Shown here: in pieces, positions 25,426 through 35,136 of the stretch
Numbering within the stretch: the stretch's first letter is position 1
Layout of the letters: each line of letters begins with the position of its first letter
DNA from: an uncultured Sphingomonadaceae bacterium
GTDB taxonomy: Bacteria; Pseudomonadota; Alphaproteobacteria; Sphingomonadales; Sphingomonadaceae
Direction: 5' to 3'
Assembly (NCBI GenBank): GCA_947499975.1
Contig: CANMQE010000001.1
Span: 248,001 to 312,000, forward strand
Length of the DNA stretch: 64,000 nucleotides
Notes under the pieces: generated by a model
What the model was told of the DNA's origin: nothing
Database searches by the model: none
The model's input: the letters and a program-made list of their open reading frames with translations, nothing else
Translations under genes and position numbers: made by a program

Positions 25426-26634
25426 TTATCCCTTTGGCGTGATCCTCAGGAGGCGACCTTCATCGCCATCCTCGATCACCCAGATCGAACCGTCAGGTGA
25501 CACGGCAATATCACGCAGGCGGCGGGGGAATTCGTAGCGCGCCGCCTCGTCAGCGGAATTGGCGCCCGCGTTCACGGTGAGCCTGCTGATGGATTGCGTG
25601 CGCAGGTTCGCGATCAGCAACTGGCCCTGCCAGTCGGAGAACATGCCGCCCTGGTAGAACGCCATGCCGCCCGGTGCGATCACGGGGGTCCAGCTGATGG
25701 CAGGCTTGGCAAAGCCATCGTCCGGCGTGTGATCGGGGATCGGGTCGCCATTGTAGTTTTCGCCGTTGGAACGCGTGGGCCAGCCGTAATTGCTGCCAGC
25801 CTTGACGAGATTCAGCTCGTCACCACCGGCAGGCCCATGCTCCAGCGCCCACAGATTGCTGCTGGAATCGAATTCCAGCCCCAGTATGTTGCGCTGGCCA
25901 TAGGTCCATACCTGGTCCGTTGGACTGCCGCGATCGGCGAAGGGATTGCCGGTGGCGGGCGTGCCGTCGAGGTTCAGCCGCAGCACGGAGCCGAGATTGT
26001 TCTCGAGATCCTGCGCAGGGTCCTGGGCCTGCCTGTCTCCGCTGGCAACGAACAGGTATTGCCCATCTGGAGAGAAGGCCAGGCGATGGGAATAGTGGCC
26101 GGGGCGCGGCATCGCCTGGCTCTGTTCCCAGATCTGGGTGAGGCCATCGACATAGCAGCTATCTGCCTGCTCGCACACCAGCGTGCCGCGGCCGACTGCG
26201 GCCTTAGTGCCTTCGCCGTCCTGCTTCGCCCATGAAAGGTAGATCATCCTGCTTTGCGCATAATCGGGCGCAAAGGCCAGCGCGCCAAGTCCGCCCTGTC
26301 CCTCGTAAGCGACGGACGGCATGCCTTCCACGGTGCCCAGCGTGCCCGTGGCAGGGTTGTAGAATTTCATCGTTCCGGGCTTCTCGGTGATGAAGATCGT
26401 GCCGGTGCCGGGTTCGAACGCAAGGGCCCATGGCTCGTTAAAGCTTTCGTAGGCGGCTGCCTGGAACGGCGAGGTGGATTGCAGTTCCACCATCGTGCCC
26501 CCATTGGCCACGGCGCTGCCATCGCCCTGGGCGGAGGCGCTGGGTGCGGGAGCGCTATCCCCCATTGCGGCGCTGTTGCAGCTTGCGAGAGCGAGGGCAG
26601 GGAATATGGTGGCGGACAGGAATTTGTATTTCAT
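25426..26634 (-). CDS. PQQ-dependent sugar dehydrogenase-like lipoprotein
   Basis: A 402-residue protein with a lipoprotein signal (lipobox LASC, Cys 19) and a Ser/Ala-rich linker, then a six-bladed beta-propeller of the glucose/sorbosone dehydrogenase family. WALAFEPGTGTIFITEKPG, SHRLAFSPDGQYLFVASGD and ALEHGPAGGDELN match its blades. It would oxidise aldose sugars in the periplasm using PQQ, if PQQ is available. The ATG at 26634 fits the signal peptide. It overlaps the divergent rnhB start in a shared CATG. Confidence 0.88.
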   Translation of the reverse strand: MKYKFLSATIFPALALASCNSAAMGDSAPAPSASAQGDGSAVANGGTMVELQSTSPFQAAAYESFNEPWALAFEPGTGTIFITEKPGTMKFYNPATGTLGTVEGMPSVAYEGQGGLGALAFAPDYAQSRMIYLSWAKQDGEGTKAAVGRGTLVCEQADSCYVDGLTQIWEQSQAMPRPGHYSHRLAFSPDGQYLFVASGDRQAQDPAQDLENNLGSVLRLNLDGTPATGNPFADRGSPTDQVWTYGQRNILGLEFDSSSNLWALEHGPAGGDELNLVKAGSNYGWPTRSNGENYNGDPIPDHTPDDGFAKPAISWTPVIAPGGMAFYQGGMFSDWQGQLLIANLRTQSISRLTVNAGANSADEAARYEFPRRLRDIAVSPDGSIWVIEDGDEGRLLRITPKG

Positions 26635-27271
26635 GCTATCTGGAACTCCTTCGACCGAATTTTGTGCCTCGCTCGGCCCCGGCCCGCTGATCGCGGGTGT
26701 GGACGAGGCCGGGCGCGGGCCGCTTGCCGGGCCAGTTGTGGCGGCAGCGGTGGTGCTCTGCAAGCCCCGACCAAAGGGGGTAGGGGATTCCAAGAAGATT
26801 TCCGCCGGAAAGCGGGCCGAACTGGAAGGCGCGATCCGCCGCCGCTGCGCCTATGGCATCGGCGTGGTGGACGTGGACGAGATCGACAGGCTCAACATCT
26901 TCGGTGCCACCATGCTGGCTATGAGCCTTGCCGTTCGTGGCCTGTGCGAGGCGATCGGAGAGGACCGGATCGAGGCACTGATCGACGGCAACCTCACCCC
27001 GCACGGGCGCTGCAACGAATGGCGCTGGCCCGCCCGCGCCATCGTGGGCGGTGACGGGCGGGAGGCCTGCATCGGTGCCGCCAGCATCCTTGCCAAGGAA
27101 TATCGTGACCGACTGATGGTGGAAGCCTCCGCCCGCCACCCGCAATATGGCTGGGATCGGAACAAGGGTTACGGAACACAGGATCATCTCGAAGCATTGC
27201 GACAGCACGGGCCCACCCCGCTGCACCGCCGCAGCTTTGCGCCCGTCGCGCAAATGGAGATGTTCGCATGA
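26633..27271 (+). CDS. rnhB: Ribonuclease HII
   Basis: A 212-residue RNase HII that nicks RNA in RNA-DNA hybrids and starts ribonucleotide excision. AGVDEAGRGPLAGPVV carries the catalytic Asp 24 and Glu 25. ALIDGN and ASILAKEYRD complete the active site. The ATG at 26633 is the only start that leaves the fold intact without invading far into the divergent gene; AGGA lies 11 bases upstream. The stop overlaps the following SDR start by 4 bp. Confidence 0.93.
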   Translation: MLSGTPSTEFCASLGPGPLIAGVDEAGRGPLAGPVVAAAVVLCKPRPKGVGDSKKISAGKRAELEGAIRRRCAYGIGVVDVDEIDRLNIFGATMLAMSLAVRGLCEAIGEDRIEALIDGNLTPHGRCNEWRWPARAIVGGDGREACIGAASILAKEYRDRLMVEASARHPQYGWDRNKGYGTQDHLEALRQHGPTPLHRRSFAPVAQMEMFA

Positions 27272-28182
27272 GTTTTACTTCCGCCGAGATTCCGCTTCAA
27301 GCTGGCAAGACCGCCATCGTTACCGGATCGAATACCGGCATAGGCTTCGCGATTGCAGAGACGCTGGCCAGCAAGGGCGCGCGCGTGCTGCTGGCCTGCC
27401 GCGATGGCGACAAGGCCGCCGAAGCGATCCGAAAGATCGAGGGCGGGAAGGAGCAGGGCGGAGAGGTCGAGTATCTTCACCTTGATCTGGAGAACATTGC
27501 ATCCGTGCGCGAAGCGGCGGAAACGGCCGCGAAGGAAAACCGGATAGACCTGCTGATCAACAATGCTGGGGTGATGATGCCGCCGTTCTCCACTGCCACG
27601 GCGGGGTGCGAATTGCAGTTCGCGGTGAACCACCTCGGCCATTTCGCCTTCACCTCCCTGCTGCTGGACAAGCTGGCAGAGCAGGACGGCGCGCGCGTGG
27701 TGATGCAATCCAGCCTGGCGCATCGCAACGCCGATATCGATTTCGACAATCTCGATGGCAGCCAGGGTTACGACAAGCAGCGCTTCTACGGGCAGAGCAA
27801 GCTGGCCAACCTGCTGTTCGCCAATGAACTTGACCGCCGCCTGCGCAAAGCCGGGTCGAAAACGATCGCGCTCTCCAGCCACCCTGGCATCGCGGCAAGC
27901 GAACTGATGCGCCACATCAAGGGCGGACAGGTGTTCTCATCCGTGGTGGGCGCCGTGCTCAATACCAGCGAACAGGGCGCAATGCCCGCGCTGCAGGCTG
28001 CCACCGATCCCGATGCGAAGGGCGGCGAATATTACGGCCCCTACGGCTTCATGGAAACGCGCGGCAGCGAATCCGGCCGCGCGGTGCAGAGCAAGCGAGC
28101 GCAGGACGAAGACCTTGCGCGCCGCCTGTGGGACAAGTCCGTCGAGCTGACCGGCGTCGATCCCGGCCTACCGCCAGCCTGA
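27268..28182 (+). CDS. SDR family oxidoreductase (retinol-dehydrogenase-like)
   Basis: A 304-residue short-chain dehydrogenase. The NAD(P) motif TGSNTGIG is at 19-26, NNAG follows LLI, the catalytic Ser lies in VVMQSSLAHR, and Y-x-x-x-K is YGQSK. The length and the C-terminal extension resemble the retinol dehydrogenase/WW-domain oxidoreductase subgroup. Substrate unknown. It starts at ATGA overlapping rnhB. It converges on the sulfotransferase gene with 8 bp between. Confidence 0.88.
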   Translation: MSFTSAEIPLQAGKTAIVTGSNTGIGFAIAETLASKGARVLLACRDGDKAAEAIRKIEGGKEQGGEVEYLHLDLENIASVREAAETAAKENRIDLLINNAGVMMPPFSTATAGCELQFAVNHLGHFAFTSLLLDKLAEQDGARVVMQSSLAHRNADIDFDNLDGSQGYDKQRFYGQSKLANLLFANELDRRLRKAGSKTIALSSHPGIAASELMRHIKGGQVFSSVVGAVLNTSEQGAMPALQAATDPDAKGGEYYGPYGFMETRGSESGRAVQSKRAQDEDLARRLWDKSVELTGVDPGLPPA

Positions 28183-28190
28183 CCCGAAGC

Positions 28191-28883
28191 CTAACTAAAA
28201 GCCTTTGCTTTCAACGCGTCGTTATAGGCACCTGCGAAAGCTTCCAGCTCCAGCGGGTCTGCGGGCAGGCCGCCCTGCTCGTCTGACGCGGATCCCAGTT
28301 CGTCCCGGCTGTTGACGCGCGGAAAGGGTTCATCGGGAACCGGTGCGCCAAGGAATTGGCAGAGCGGTTCCCACCCTTCCTTCGGATGGAACACCAGCAA
28401 CCGTTCCGGCGCAAGCGTGTCGATGATTTCCTGGTTATAGGCGCGGTACCAGTCGGCCATCCATACAGGGTCGTCGATCCTGTCGCCGAACTGCTTCAGA
28501 TAGGTTCCCTTCATCATCGTCTCGATCGGGCTGCCTTCCAGCGAGGAAAGCATGCGCGGCGAGTTGATCGTGGCGTTGCACGATTCCACCCAGGTTTCCG
28601 CGTCGCGCACGGTCAGCACGACTTTCGCGTCCGGGTAATAGTCGGCTAGTTCGCGCCAGAACACGCAGGCGGGATTGTCCGTTGTGGACTGGTATCCGGC
28701 GAAGATCGTGTCCCAGTCGGGGTTGCCATCGGCGGCCGCCTGCCACAGTGGGATCGTCTTTCGCGCGTTCCTGAACACCTCCACCATGTGGTAGCACGGG
28801 CCGAAGCCAATGTGTTCCAGCGCGAATTTCAACGAAAAGGTCGCAGTCCTGCCCGGTCCTGCACCGATCACCTTGAGAGCCAT
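28191..28883 (-). CDS. Sulfotransferase family protein (Sulfotransfer_4 type)
   Basis: About 230 residues starting MALKVIGAGPGRTATFSLK, the PAPS-binding P-loop variant of this family. HIGFGPCYHM, the FAGYQSTTDNPA segment and the KVVLTVRDAETW strand follow in family order. AGGGG seven bases before the ATG supports the start at 28883; an ATG directly before it is an alternative. The acceptor is unknown. Its promoter region is shared with ccrM and holds several GANTC sites. Confidence 0.82.
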   Translation of the reverse strand: MALKVIGAGPGRTATFSLKFALEHIGFGPCYHMVEVFRNARKTIPLWQAAADGNPDWDTIFAGYQSTTDNPACVFWRELADYYPDAKVVLTVRDAETWVESCNATINSPRMLSSLEGSPIETMMKGTYLKQFGDRIDDPVWMADWYRAYNQEIIDTLAPERLLVFHPKEGWEPLCQFLGAPVPDEPFPRVNSRDELGSASDEQGGLPADPLELEAFAGAYNDALKAKAFS

Positions 28884-28919
28884 CATCTTTCCCCTGTTTT
28901 GCCAGCAAATCCTGCCGGC

Positions 28920-29061
28920 GAGTCCTTGCGGCCACACCACACCATATCGAGTCTGGCCCTGCATCCTAGACTCCATATCTTGTGGCGGACTCGTTTCGTT
29001 CTGCATTGGCGCGGCCATACTGCGGCCAAATTGCCGCTTGACCCGTGGACTCCGAGGACTC
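28920..29061. promoter_or_regulatory. Cluster of six GANTC (CcrM) sites between the sulfotransferase gene and ccrM
   Basis: GANTC occurs at 28920, 28949, 28969, 28988, 29048 and 29057. At this GC content about one would be expected in 210 bp. CcrM methylates GANTC, and the Caulobacter ccrM promoter is controlled by methylation of such sites, so an autoregulatory region is likely. It also covers the sulfotransferase promoter. Confidence 0.7.
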
Positions 29062-29077
29062 AAACCCCTGTGGATAA

Positions 29078-30241
<1,164 letters not shown>

Positions 30242-30348
30242 CTTTCCTACCTGCGGGCTCCACGGCACCTAGGCGGGATGTTCACGCCTTCCCGCAAGAT
30301 TTCCGGCCATTTTATGCCCTTTCACCGAGCGTCAGCTTTTGTGATCCA

Positions 30349-30370
30349 GAACAGTGTTCCATGTGTTCCA
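30349..30370. repeat. Palindrome and tandem repeat in the folP leader
   Basis: GAACAGTGTTC (30349-30359) is a perfect 5-1-5 palindrome, and GTGTTCCA occurs twice nine bases apart (30354 and 30363). They lie 33-54 bp before the folP ATG. They may be an operator. The spacing does not fit the alphaproteobacterial LexA box. Confidence 0.35.
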
Positions 30371-30402
30371 CATTAGTTGGAAAAACGAAGAGGTATCTCT
30401 GA

Positions 30403-31515
30403 ATGCCAGACCAGATCTACATCCAGCCGCTCACCTTCGTACCGGGGCCGCAGGCCGTCGAAGGGCAGGCCGTGCGGCTGGCCGGCGGAATGGTCTATGC
30501 GCGAGAGTTCGCCGTGATGCTGCGCCGCGATGGCGAGGTGATCGAGCGCCACGTCGTCACGCCCTCCATGATTGACGAGGTCCTGGCCGGAATGCCGGAG
30601 GATGCAGGCATTGAGGGGGAACGCCAGTGGTCGAACCTGCGCATGGCGCACACCGCGCTGGAACTGGGCAGCCGCACCATCCGCCTCGACATGCCACAGG
30701 TGATGGGCATCCTGAATGTCACGCCGGACAGCTTCTCCGACGGCGGGGAGTTCATGGACGATCCGCAGGCCATGCAGTCGCAGGCCGCCGCCATGCACGA
30801 GGCAGGTGCTGCCATCATCGACATCGGCGGGGAGAGCACGCGGCCCGGTGCGAAAGACGTGTGGGAAGGCGAGGAGATCAAGCGGGTCCAGCCGGCTATC
30901 GAGCATTGCGTTGGCATGGGTGCGGCCGTCAGCGTGGATACGCGCCGCCCGGCGGTGATGGAGGCGGCCCTGGGGGCAGGCGCGCATATCATCAACGATG
31001 TCTCTGCCTTGCGCTACGATCCGCGCAGCATGGAGTTCGCGGCCAGTTCGGGTGCGCCTGTCATCCTGATGCACGCGCCCGGATCGGGGGATAGCCTGCA
31101 TGCCGATGCCGACTACGGCAACGTCGTGTTCGACGTGTTCGATTTCCTGCGGGAGGCGCGCGACCGCGCGATCGAGGCAGGCATCGCGCGCGAGAAGATC
31201 GTGCTCGATCCCGGCATCGGTTTCGGCAAGTCTCTGACGGACAACCTTGCCTTGCTGAACGCGCTGCCGCTGTTTCATGCGCTGGGGCAGCCACTGCTTC
31301 TGGGTGCCAGCCGCAAGCGTTTCATCGGCGCGCTATCGAACGAAGCGCCCGCGCAGAAGCGGCTTGGTGGATCGCTGTCGATTGCCCAGATGGGAATGGA
31401 TGCAGGCGTGCAGTTGCTGCGAGTTCACGATGTTGCGGAAACGGTGCAGGCTCGCAATGTATGGCGCGGTCTGCGCGATGCGGCTCTCACCGATTTTGCG
31501 ATGCTGGAAGCCTGA
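30403..31515 (+). CDS. folP: Dihydropteroate synthase with N-terminal extension
   Basis: A 370-residue enzyme. The catalytic TIM barrel begins about residue 97: GILNVTPDSFSDGG, then DIGGESTRPGA, SVDTRRPAVM, INDVSALR, LDPGIGFGKS and GASRKRFIG, all the pterin- and pABA-binding motifs. It joins pterin pyrophosphate with p-aminobenzoate in folate synthesis. The first 95 residues are an extension of unknown role seen in alphaproteobacterial forms. Its 3' end overlaps the convergent lipoprotein gene by 29 bp. Confidence 0.95.
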   Translation: MPDQIYIQPLTFVPGPQAVEGQAVRLAGGMVYAREFAVMLRRDGEVIERHVVTPSMIDEVLAGMPEDAGIEGERQWSNLRMAHTALELGSRTIRLDMPQVMGILNVTPDSFSDGGEFMDDPQAMQSQAAAMHEAGAAIIDIGGESTRPGAKDVWEGEEIKRVQPAIEHCVGMGAAVSVDTRRPAVMEAALGAGAHIINDVSALRYDPRSMEFAASSGAPVILMHAPGSGDSLHADADYGNVVFDVFDFLREARDRAIEAGIAREKIVLDPGIGFGKSLTDNLALLNALPLFHALGQPLLLGASRKRFIGALSNEAPAQKRLGGSLSIAQMGMDAGVQLLRVHDVAETVQARNVWRGLRDAALTDFAMLEA

Positions 31516-32164
31516 CCGGATCGGTCACGAGGCCGTGCCGACGGTCCAGCGATTCTTCGATGGAGGCAATCACGCCGTCCATCGCTTCATCTAGCCGGGG
31601 ATCAAGGTTCTCGTCGAACCGGCGTGACAGCATTATCGTGCGGCCGTCCATTTCGAAGAACTGGTACTCGGTGCCTGCGCCCTCCGCCTCGGCGGTGTAG
31701 GAAAAACCTCTCGCGGAATCGAGCGTGGCAGGCTCCAGATCCTCGCCGTTTGCAGCAGCTTGGCTGGTAACGAAGCTGGCGCGGTATTCCTCGATGGGGC
31801 GGGGTAGCAGGGCAAGGGCAAGGCCGTTCTCCTTGCTCGCATCGCACTCGGTTACAAGGCCGCTTTCGCCGTAGGTGCAACTGTCTTCGCCGAGATTGTC
31901 GGCGCGTTCCTCGGAGATCAGTTTCGTGGCGCGGTGGGTGGTCTGATAGTTGGGCGGAAGATCGATCTCGATATCGACGGCCGTCAGCAGGTCCTGGTCG
32001 AACTCGTAGGTAAGCGGGCCGAGGGATGCGCTTTGCCAGCGGTCGCTTTCGGCATCGCTCATGTCGGCAATTGTCTGCTGCGGCGTCGGTTCCTCGCGAT
32101 CTGCACATGCGCCAAGCGCCAGAAGGGCGCTCGTCATGAGTATTGCGATTCCAGGCCTCTGCAT
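31487..32164 (-). CDS. Hypothetical lipoprotein
   Basis: A 225-residue protein with lipobox ALGAC (Cys 20) from the ATG at 32164; a second ATG nine codons in would shorten the signal. The mature part is acidic, with two further Cys in DSCTYGESGLVTEC that could form a disulfide, and a mixed alpha/beta pattern. I recognise no family. It converges on folP, overlapping its coding end by 29 bp. It lies downstream of the NtrC-like gene on the same strand, about 107 bp away. Confidence 0.65.
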   Translation of the reverse strand: MQRPGIAILMTSALLALGACADREEPTPQQTIADMSDAESDRWQSASLGPLTYEFDQDLLTAVDIEIDLPPNYQTTHRATKLISEERADNLGEDSCTYGESGLVTECDASKENGLALALLPRPIEEYRASFVTSQAAANGEDLEPATLDSARGFSYTAEAEGAGTEYQFFEMDGRTIMLSRRFDENLDPRLDEAMDGVIASIEESLDRRHGLVTDPVRLPASQNR

Positions 32165-32270
32165 GCCCACTAATCGCGCCGGATTGATGAATGTTCCACG
32201 ATTTGTCGCATTGGGAAAAGGCTGTGGCACATATGCAAAACCCAGCATTGCCGCGCCCCGACGGGCTGCT

Positions 32271-33692
32271 TCAGGCCGCGTTGTCGATGCCGAGGTCGGA
32301 CAGTTTGCGGTAAAGCGTTGATCTGCCGATACCAAGCCGCCGCGCAACCTCTGTCATGCGGCCGCGATAATGGCCGATGGCAAGGCGGATCACGTCGGCT
32401 TCTATCTCTTCCAGCGGACGCAGATTGCCGTCTTCGGAATAGAGCTGCACGCCAGCGCTTTCGCGGATGGAGCCGCCGGCCTTGGGTTCCTCGACGCTGA
32501 CGATTTCGCTCAGCTGCGGAAAGTCTTCTGCCGTCAGCGCGTCGCCGTCGCAGAACACCGCCGCGCGGAACAATACGGCCTGCAACTGGCGAACGTTGCC
32601 CGGCCATTCGAACGCACCGAGCAATCGCAGTGCTTCCGAAGTGATGCCCAGTGGGCGAAGGCCCGGTTGCTGCCCGATCTGGTGCAGGAAGTAGCGGGCC
32701 AGCGCCCCCATGTCGCGTCCGCGCTCTCGCAAGGGCGGCAGGGTGATGGAGGTGCGGGAAAGGAGTTCCAGCAACTCGCCCCGGAAGTGGCCGGTCTCCA
32801 CCATGTCTGCCAGCGGCAGATTGCTGGCGGCGATCACGCGGACGTCCACCTTGAAACCGTACTGCGCGCCCAGCGGCTTTACGCTGCCGCTTTCGAGCAC
32901 AGAGGCGAGGCGATCCTGCACGTCGAGCGGAAGGCGATCGATTTCGTCCAGCACCAGCGTCCCACCGTCGCAATGCTGAAACGCCCCGATCTGGCGGTCG
33001 AACGCGCCGGGGAAAGCACCCTTCTCATGGCCGAAGAGCTGCGATTCCAGGCTACTGGCCGAAGAACCGGAGATATTGATAATGCGAAAGGTGGTCTTGG
33101 ATCGTGGCGAGGCCGATTGCATTGCCCGCACCAGCATTTCCTTGCCCGTGCCGCTTTCGCCCTCGATCAGCACGTGTCCGTGTCCGCGAGCGGCCTTGGC
33201 CGCCTTGGCCAGCGCATCGCGGAAGGAAGAGGCGGTGCCTACCATCGAATCGAAATCGAGCTGCGAGGGCATCTTCTCCGACATCGGAGTAAGCTCGTCG
33301 CGCGGGCTTTCGTGCGTGGTGGTGTTGCGCAGCGCCTGCACCAGGCGATCGGGAGAAACCGGCTTCACGAGGTAATCGGCAACCCCTGCGCGCATTGCTT
33401 CCACCGCAAGCTGGGGGCTGATGCTGGCAGTGACCATGAGGATAGGCAGGGCCGGACGCCGTTCCTTCAATTCCGCAATCAGTTCGCACGCCCGGTCACC
33501 CGGGACGGCATGATCGAGAATGATGGCGGACAATTGCATGCCCTGCCGCGTGCCCAGCGTGGCGATGGCCTTTTCGTAGTCGTCGACAACGACCGTGCGC
33601 CAGCCTTCGCGTCCGGCAAGCGCGGTCATCAGCCGGGCTTGCGCCGGCTCGTTGTCGATAATCATCAGCAGCCGCTGTTCGGGCTCCACCAT
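32271..33692 (-). CDS. NtrC-like response regulator with altered GAFTGA loop
   Basis: A 473-residue protein with a receiver (phospho-Asp 60, Lys 110), an AAA+ domain and a Fis-type helix-turn-helix (EVARRLGIGRSTLYRKL). Walker A GESGTGKE is at 178-185 and Walker B is GTLVLDE at 244-250. The sigma-54-contacting loop reads GAFPGA at 225-230 instead of GAFTGA, and the YYRL arginine-finger segment is replaced by LLELLSRTS. Activation through sigma-54 is therefore doubtful; it may act as a repressor or a sigma-70-type regulator. No partner kinase is adjacent. Confidence 0.85.
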   Translation of the reverse strand: MVEPEQRLLMIIDNEPAQARLMTALAGREGWRTVVVDDYEKAIATLGTRQGMQLSAIILDHAVPGDRACELIAELKERRPALPILMVTASISPQLAVEAMRAGVADYLVKPVSPDRLVQALRNTTTHESPRDELTPMSEKMPSQLDFDSMVGTASSFRDALAKAAKAARGHGHVLIEGESGTGKEMLVRAMQSASPRSKTTFRIINISGSSASSLESQLFGHEKGAFPGAFDRQIGAFQHCDGGTLVLDEIDRLPLDVQDRLASVLESGSVKPLGAQYGFKVDVRVIAASNLPLADMVETGHFRGELLELLSRTSITLPPLRERGRDMGALARYFLHQIGQQPGLRPLGITSEALRLLGAFEWPGNVRQLQAVLFRAAVFCDGDALTAEDFPQLSEIVSVEEPKAGGSIRESAGVQLYSEDGNLRPLEEIEADVIRLAIGHYRGRMTEVARRLGIGRSTLYRKLSDLGIDNAA

Positions 33693-33872
33693 GGTAAAAA
33701 CACCCCTGATCCCGGTCTTCTGTTCGAGAGAGCGGGTTCCTGAACCACGGGCCTAGCAGCGCGGGGTAAAGAGCGGATTAAGGCTATTCTTCCACGTCTG
33801 CGCTCTTGAGCAGCAGGAGAAGCGGCGATAGGACAGATGGCAACAGTCAAAACCCAAGAGGGATTTACGAAT

Positions 33873-34001
33873 ATGAGCGATCCGCATCCGCACGATATCA
33901 AGGCGGCGAAAGGCACTTACGACGGTTTCATCGGCACGCTGAAATGGTCGGTCCCGCTAATCGCCGCGATTGCGCTTCTCGTCGTCATCATAATCGCATG
34001 A
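33873..34001 (+). CDS. aa3-type cytochrome c oxidase subunit IV (COX4_pro_2) microprotein
   Basis: A 42-residue protein from the ATG at 33873 (MSDPHPHDIKAAKGTYDGF), with AGAGGG about 11 bases before. An in-frame ATG at 33837, with its own AGGA, would give 54 residues. D-I-K-A-A-x-x-T-Y-x-G-F-I-G-x-x-K-W is the bacterial subunit IV signature, and the C-terminal half is one TM helix. It packs against the aa3 oxidase. It sits 16 bp before pntAA, a pairing common in alphaproteobacteria. Confidence 0.85.
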   Translation: MSDPHPHDIKAAKGTYDGFIGTLKWSVPLIAAIALLVVIIIA

Positions 34002-34017
34002 CTTGATGGGAGGGGGG

Positions 34018-35136
34018 ATGAAAATAGCGGTACTGAAAGAGCGCGCGGCAGGTGAAACGCGCGTGGCCGCTACGCCCGAAACGGTGAAGAAGCTTACCGC
34101 TCTGGGGGCCTCCCTCGCCATAGAACAGGGCGCCGGCGAGCACGCGGCGATTTCCGACGCGGATTTTGCCGACGCCGGGGCCGACGTCGTGCCCGCCGCG
34201 CAGGCGGTGACCGATGCCGATATCATCATGGGCGTACAGGCGCCCGATGTCGCCGCGCTGACCGGCGCGAAGCCTGGTGCATGGGTGGCTGCCACCTTCG
34301 ATCCCTTCGGCCAGCGCGAACGGGTAGACGCATACGCGGAGGCGGGTCTGGAGGCACTGTCGCTGGAATTCATGCCGCGCATCACGCGTGCGCAGAGCAT
34401 GGACGTCCTTTCCAGCCAGTCCAACCTCGCAGGCTACAAGGCGGTGATCGCCGCGGCCAATCAATATGGCCGGGCCTTCCCGATGATGATGACGGCAGCA
34501 GGCACGGTGTCTGCGGCCAAGGTGTTCGTGATGGGCGTTGGCGTTGCCGGATTACAGGCGATCGCCACGGCAAAGCGGCTGGGTGCGCAGGTTTCCGCCA
34601 CAGATGTGCGCCCCGAAACTGCCGAACAGATCAAGAGTCTTGGCGGCAAGCCCGTTTTCGCGGAAGGGCTGGAAGCATCGGGGGAGGGCGGTTACGCCGC
34701 CGAACTGACCGACGAGCAGAAAGCCGCGCAGGCAGAGATGGTATCTGCCCATATCGCCAAGCAGGATCTGGTGATCACCACCGCGCTGATACCGGGCCGC
34801 GCCGCGCCGCGCCTCGTCAGCGATGCGCAGATCGCCACGATGAAGCAGGGCAGCGTGATCTTCGATCTCGCCGTGGCGCAGGGGGGCAATGTGGAAGGCA
34901 GTGTGGCAGACCAGGTCGTGCAGAAGCACGGCGTGCACATCATGGGCTTTTCGAACACGCCTGCACATCTGCCCGCCGATGCCAGTGCGCTGTTCAGCCG
35001 CAACCTCTTCAACTTCCTCAACGCCTTCTGGGACAAGGACGCGGGCAAGCCGGTGCTGGACGAGGAAATCGGCGATGCCATCCGGCTCACCAGGGGCGGT
35101 CAGGTTGTCCACCAGCGGCTAAGCGCAGCGTCGTGA
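34018..35136 (+). CDS. pntAA: NAD(P) transhydrogenase subunit alpha, part 1
   Basis: A 372-residue NAD(H)-binding domain I protein. MKIAVLKERAAGETRVAATP is the alanine-dehydrogenase-like start; the VFVMGVGVAGLQAIATAKRLGA Rossmann motif and the long QEKAAQAEM-type mobile loop region are present. It is separated from the membrane part, as in Rhodospirillum-type three-subunit enzymes. The G-rich AGGGGGG directly before the ATG at 34018 fixes the start. It is followed in overlap (GTGA) by a 42-residue frame. Confidence 0.95.
   Translation: MKIAVLKERAAGETRVAATPETVKKLTALGASLAIEQGAGEHAAISDADFADAGADVVPAAQAVTDADIIMGVQAPDVAALTGAKPGAWVAATFDPFGQRERVDAYAEAGLEALSLEFMPRITRAQSMDVLSSQSNLAGYKAVIAAANQYGRAFPMMMTAAGTVSAAKVFVMGVGVAGLQAIATAKRLGAQVSATDVRPETAEQIKSLGGKPVFAEGLEASGEGGYAAELTDEQKAAQAEMVSAHIAKQDLVITTALIPGRAAPRLVSDAQIATMKQGSVIFDLAVAQGGNVEGSVADQVVQKHGVHIMGFSNTPAHLPADASALFSRNLFNFLNAFWDKDAGKPVLDEEIGDAIRLTRGGQVVHQRLSAAS

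Noticed and set aside
30354-30370. LexA box (GTTC-N7-GTTC) before folP
   Set aside because: The two GTTC units are five bases apart, not seven.
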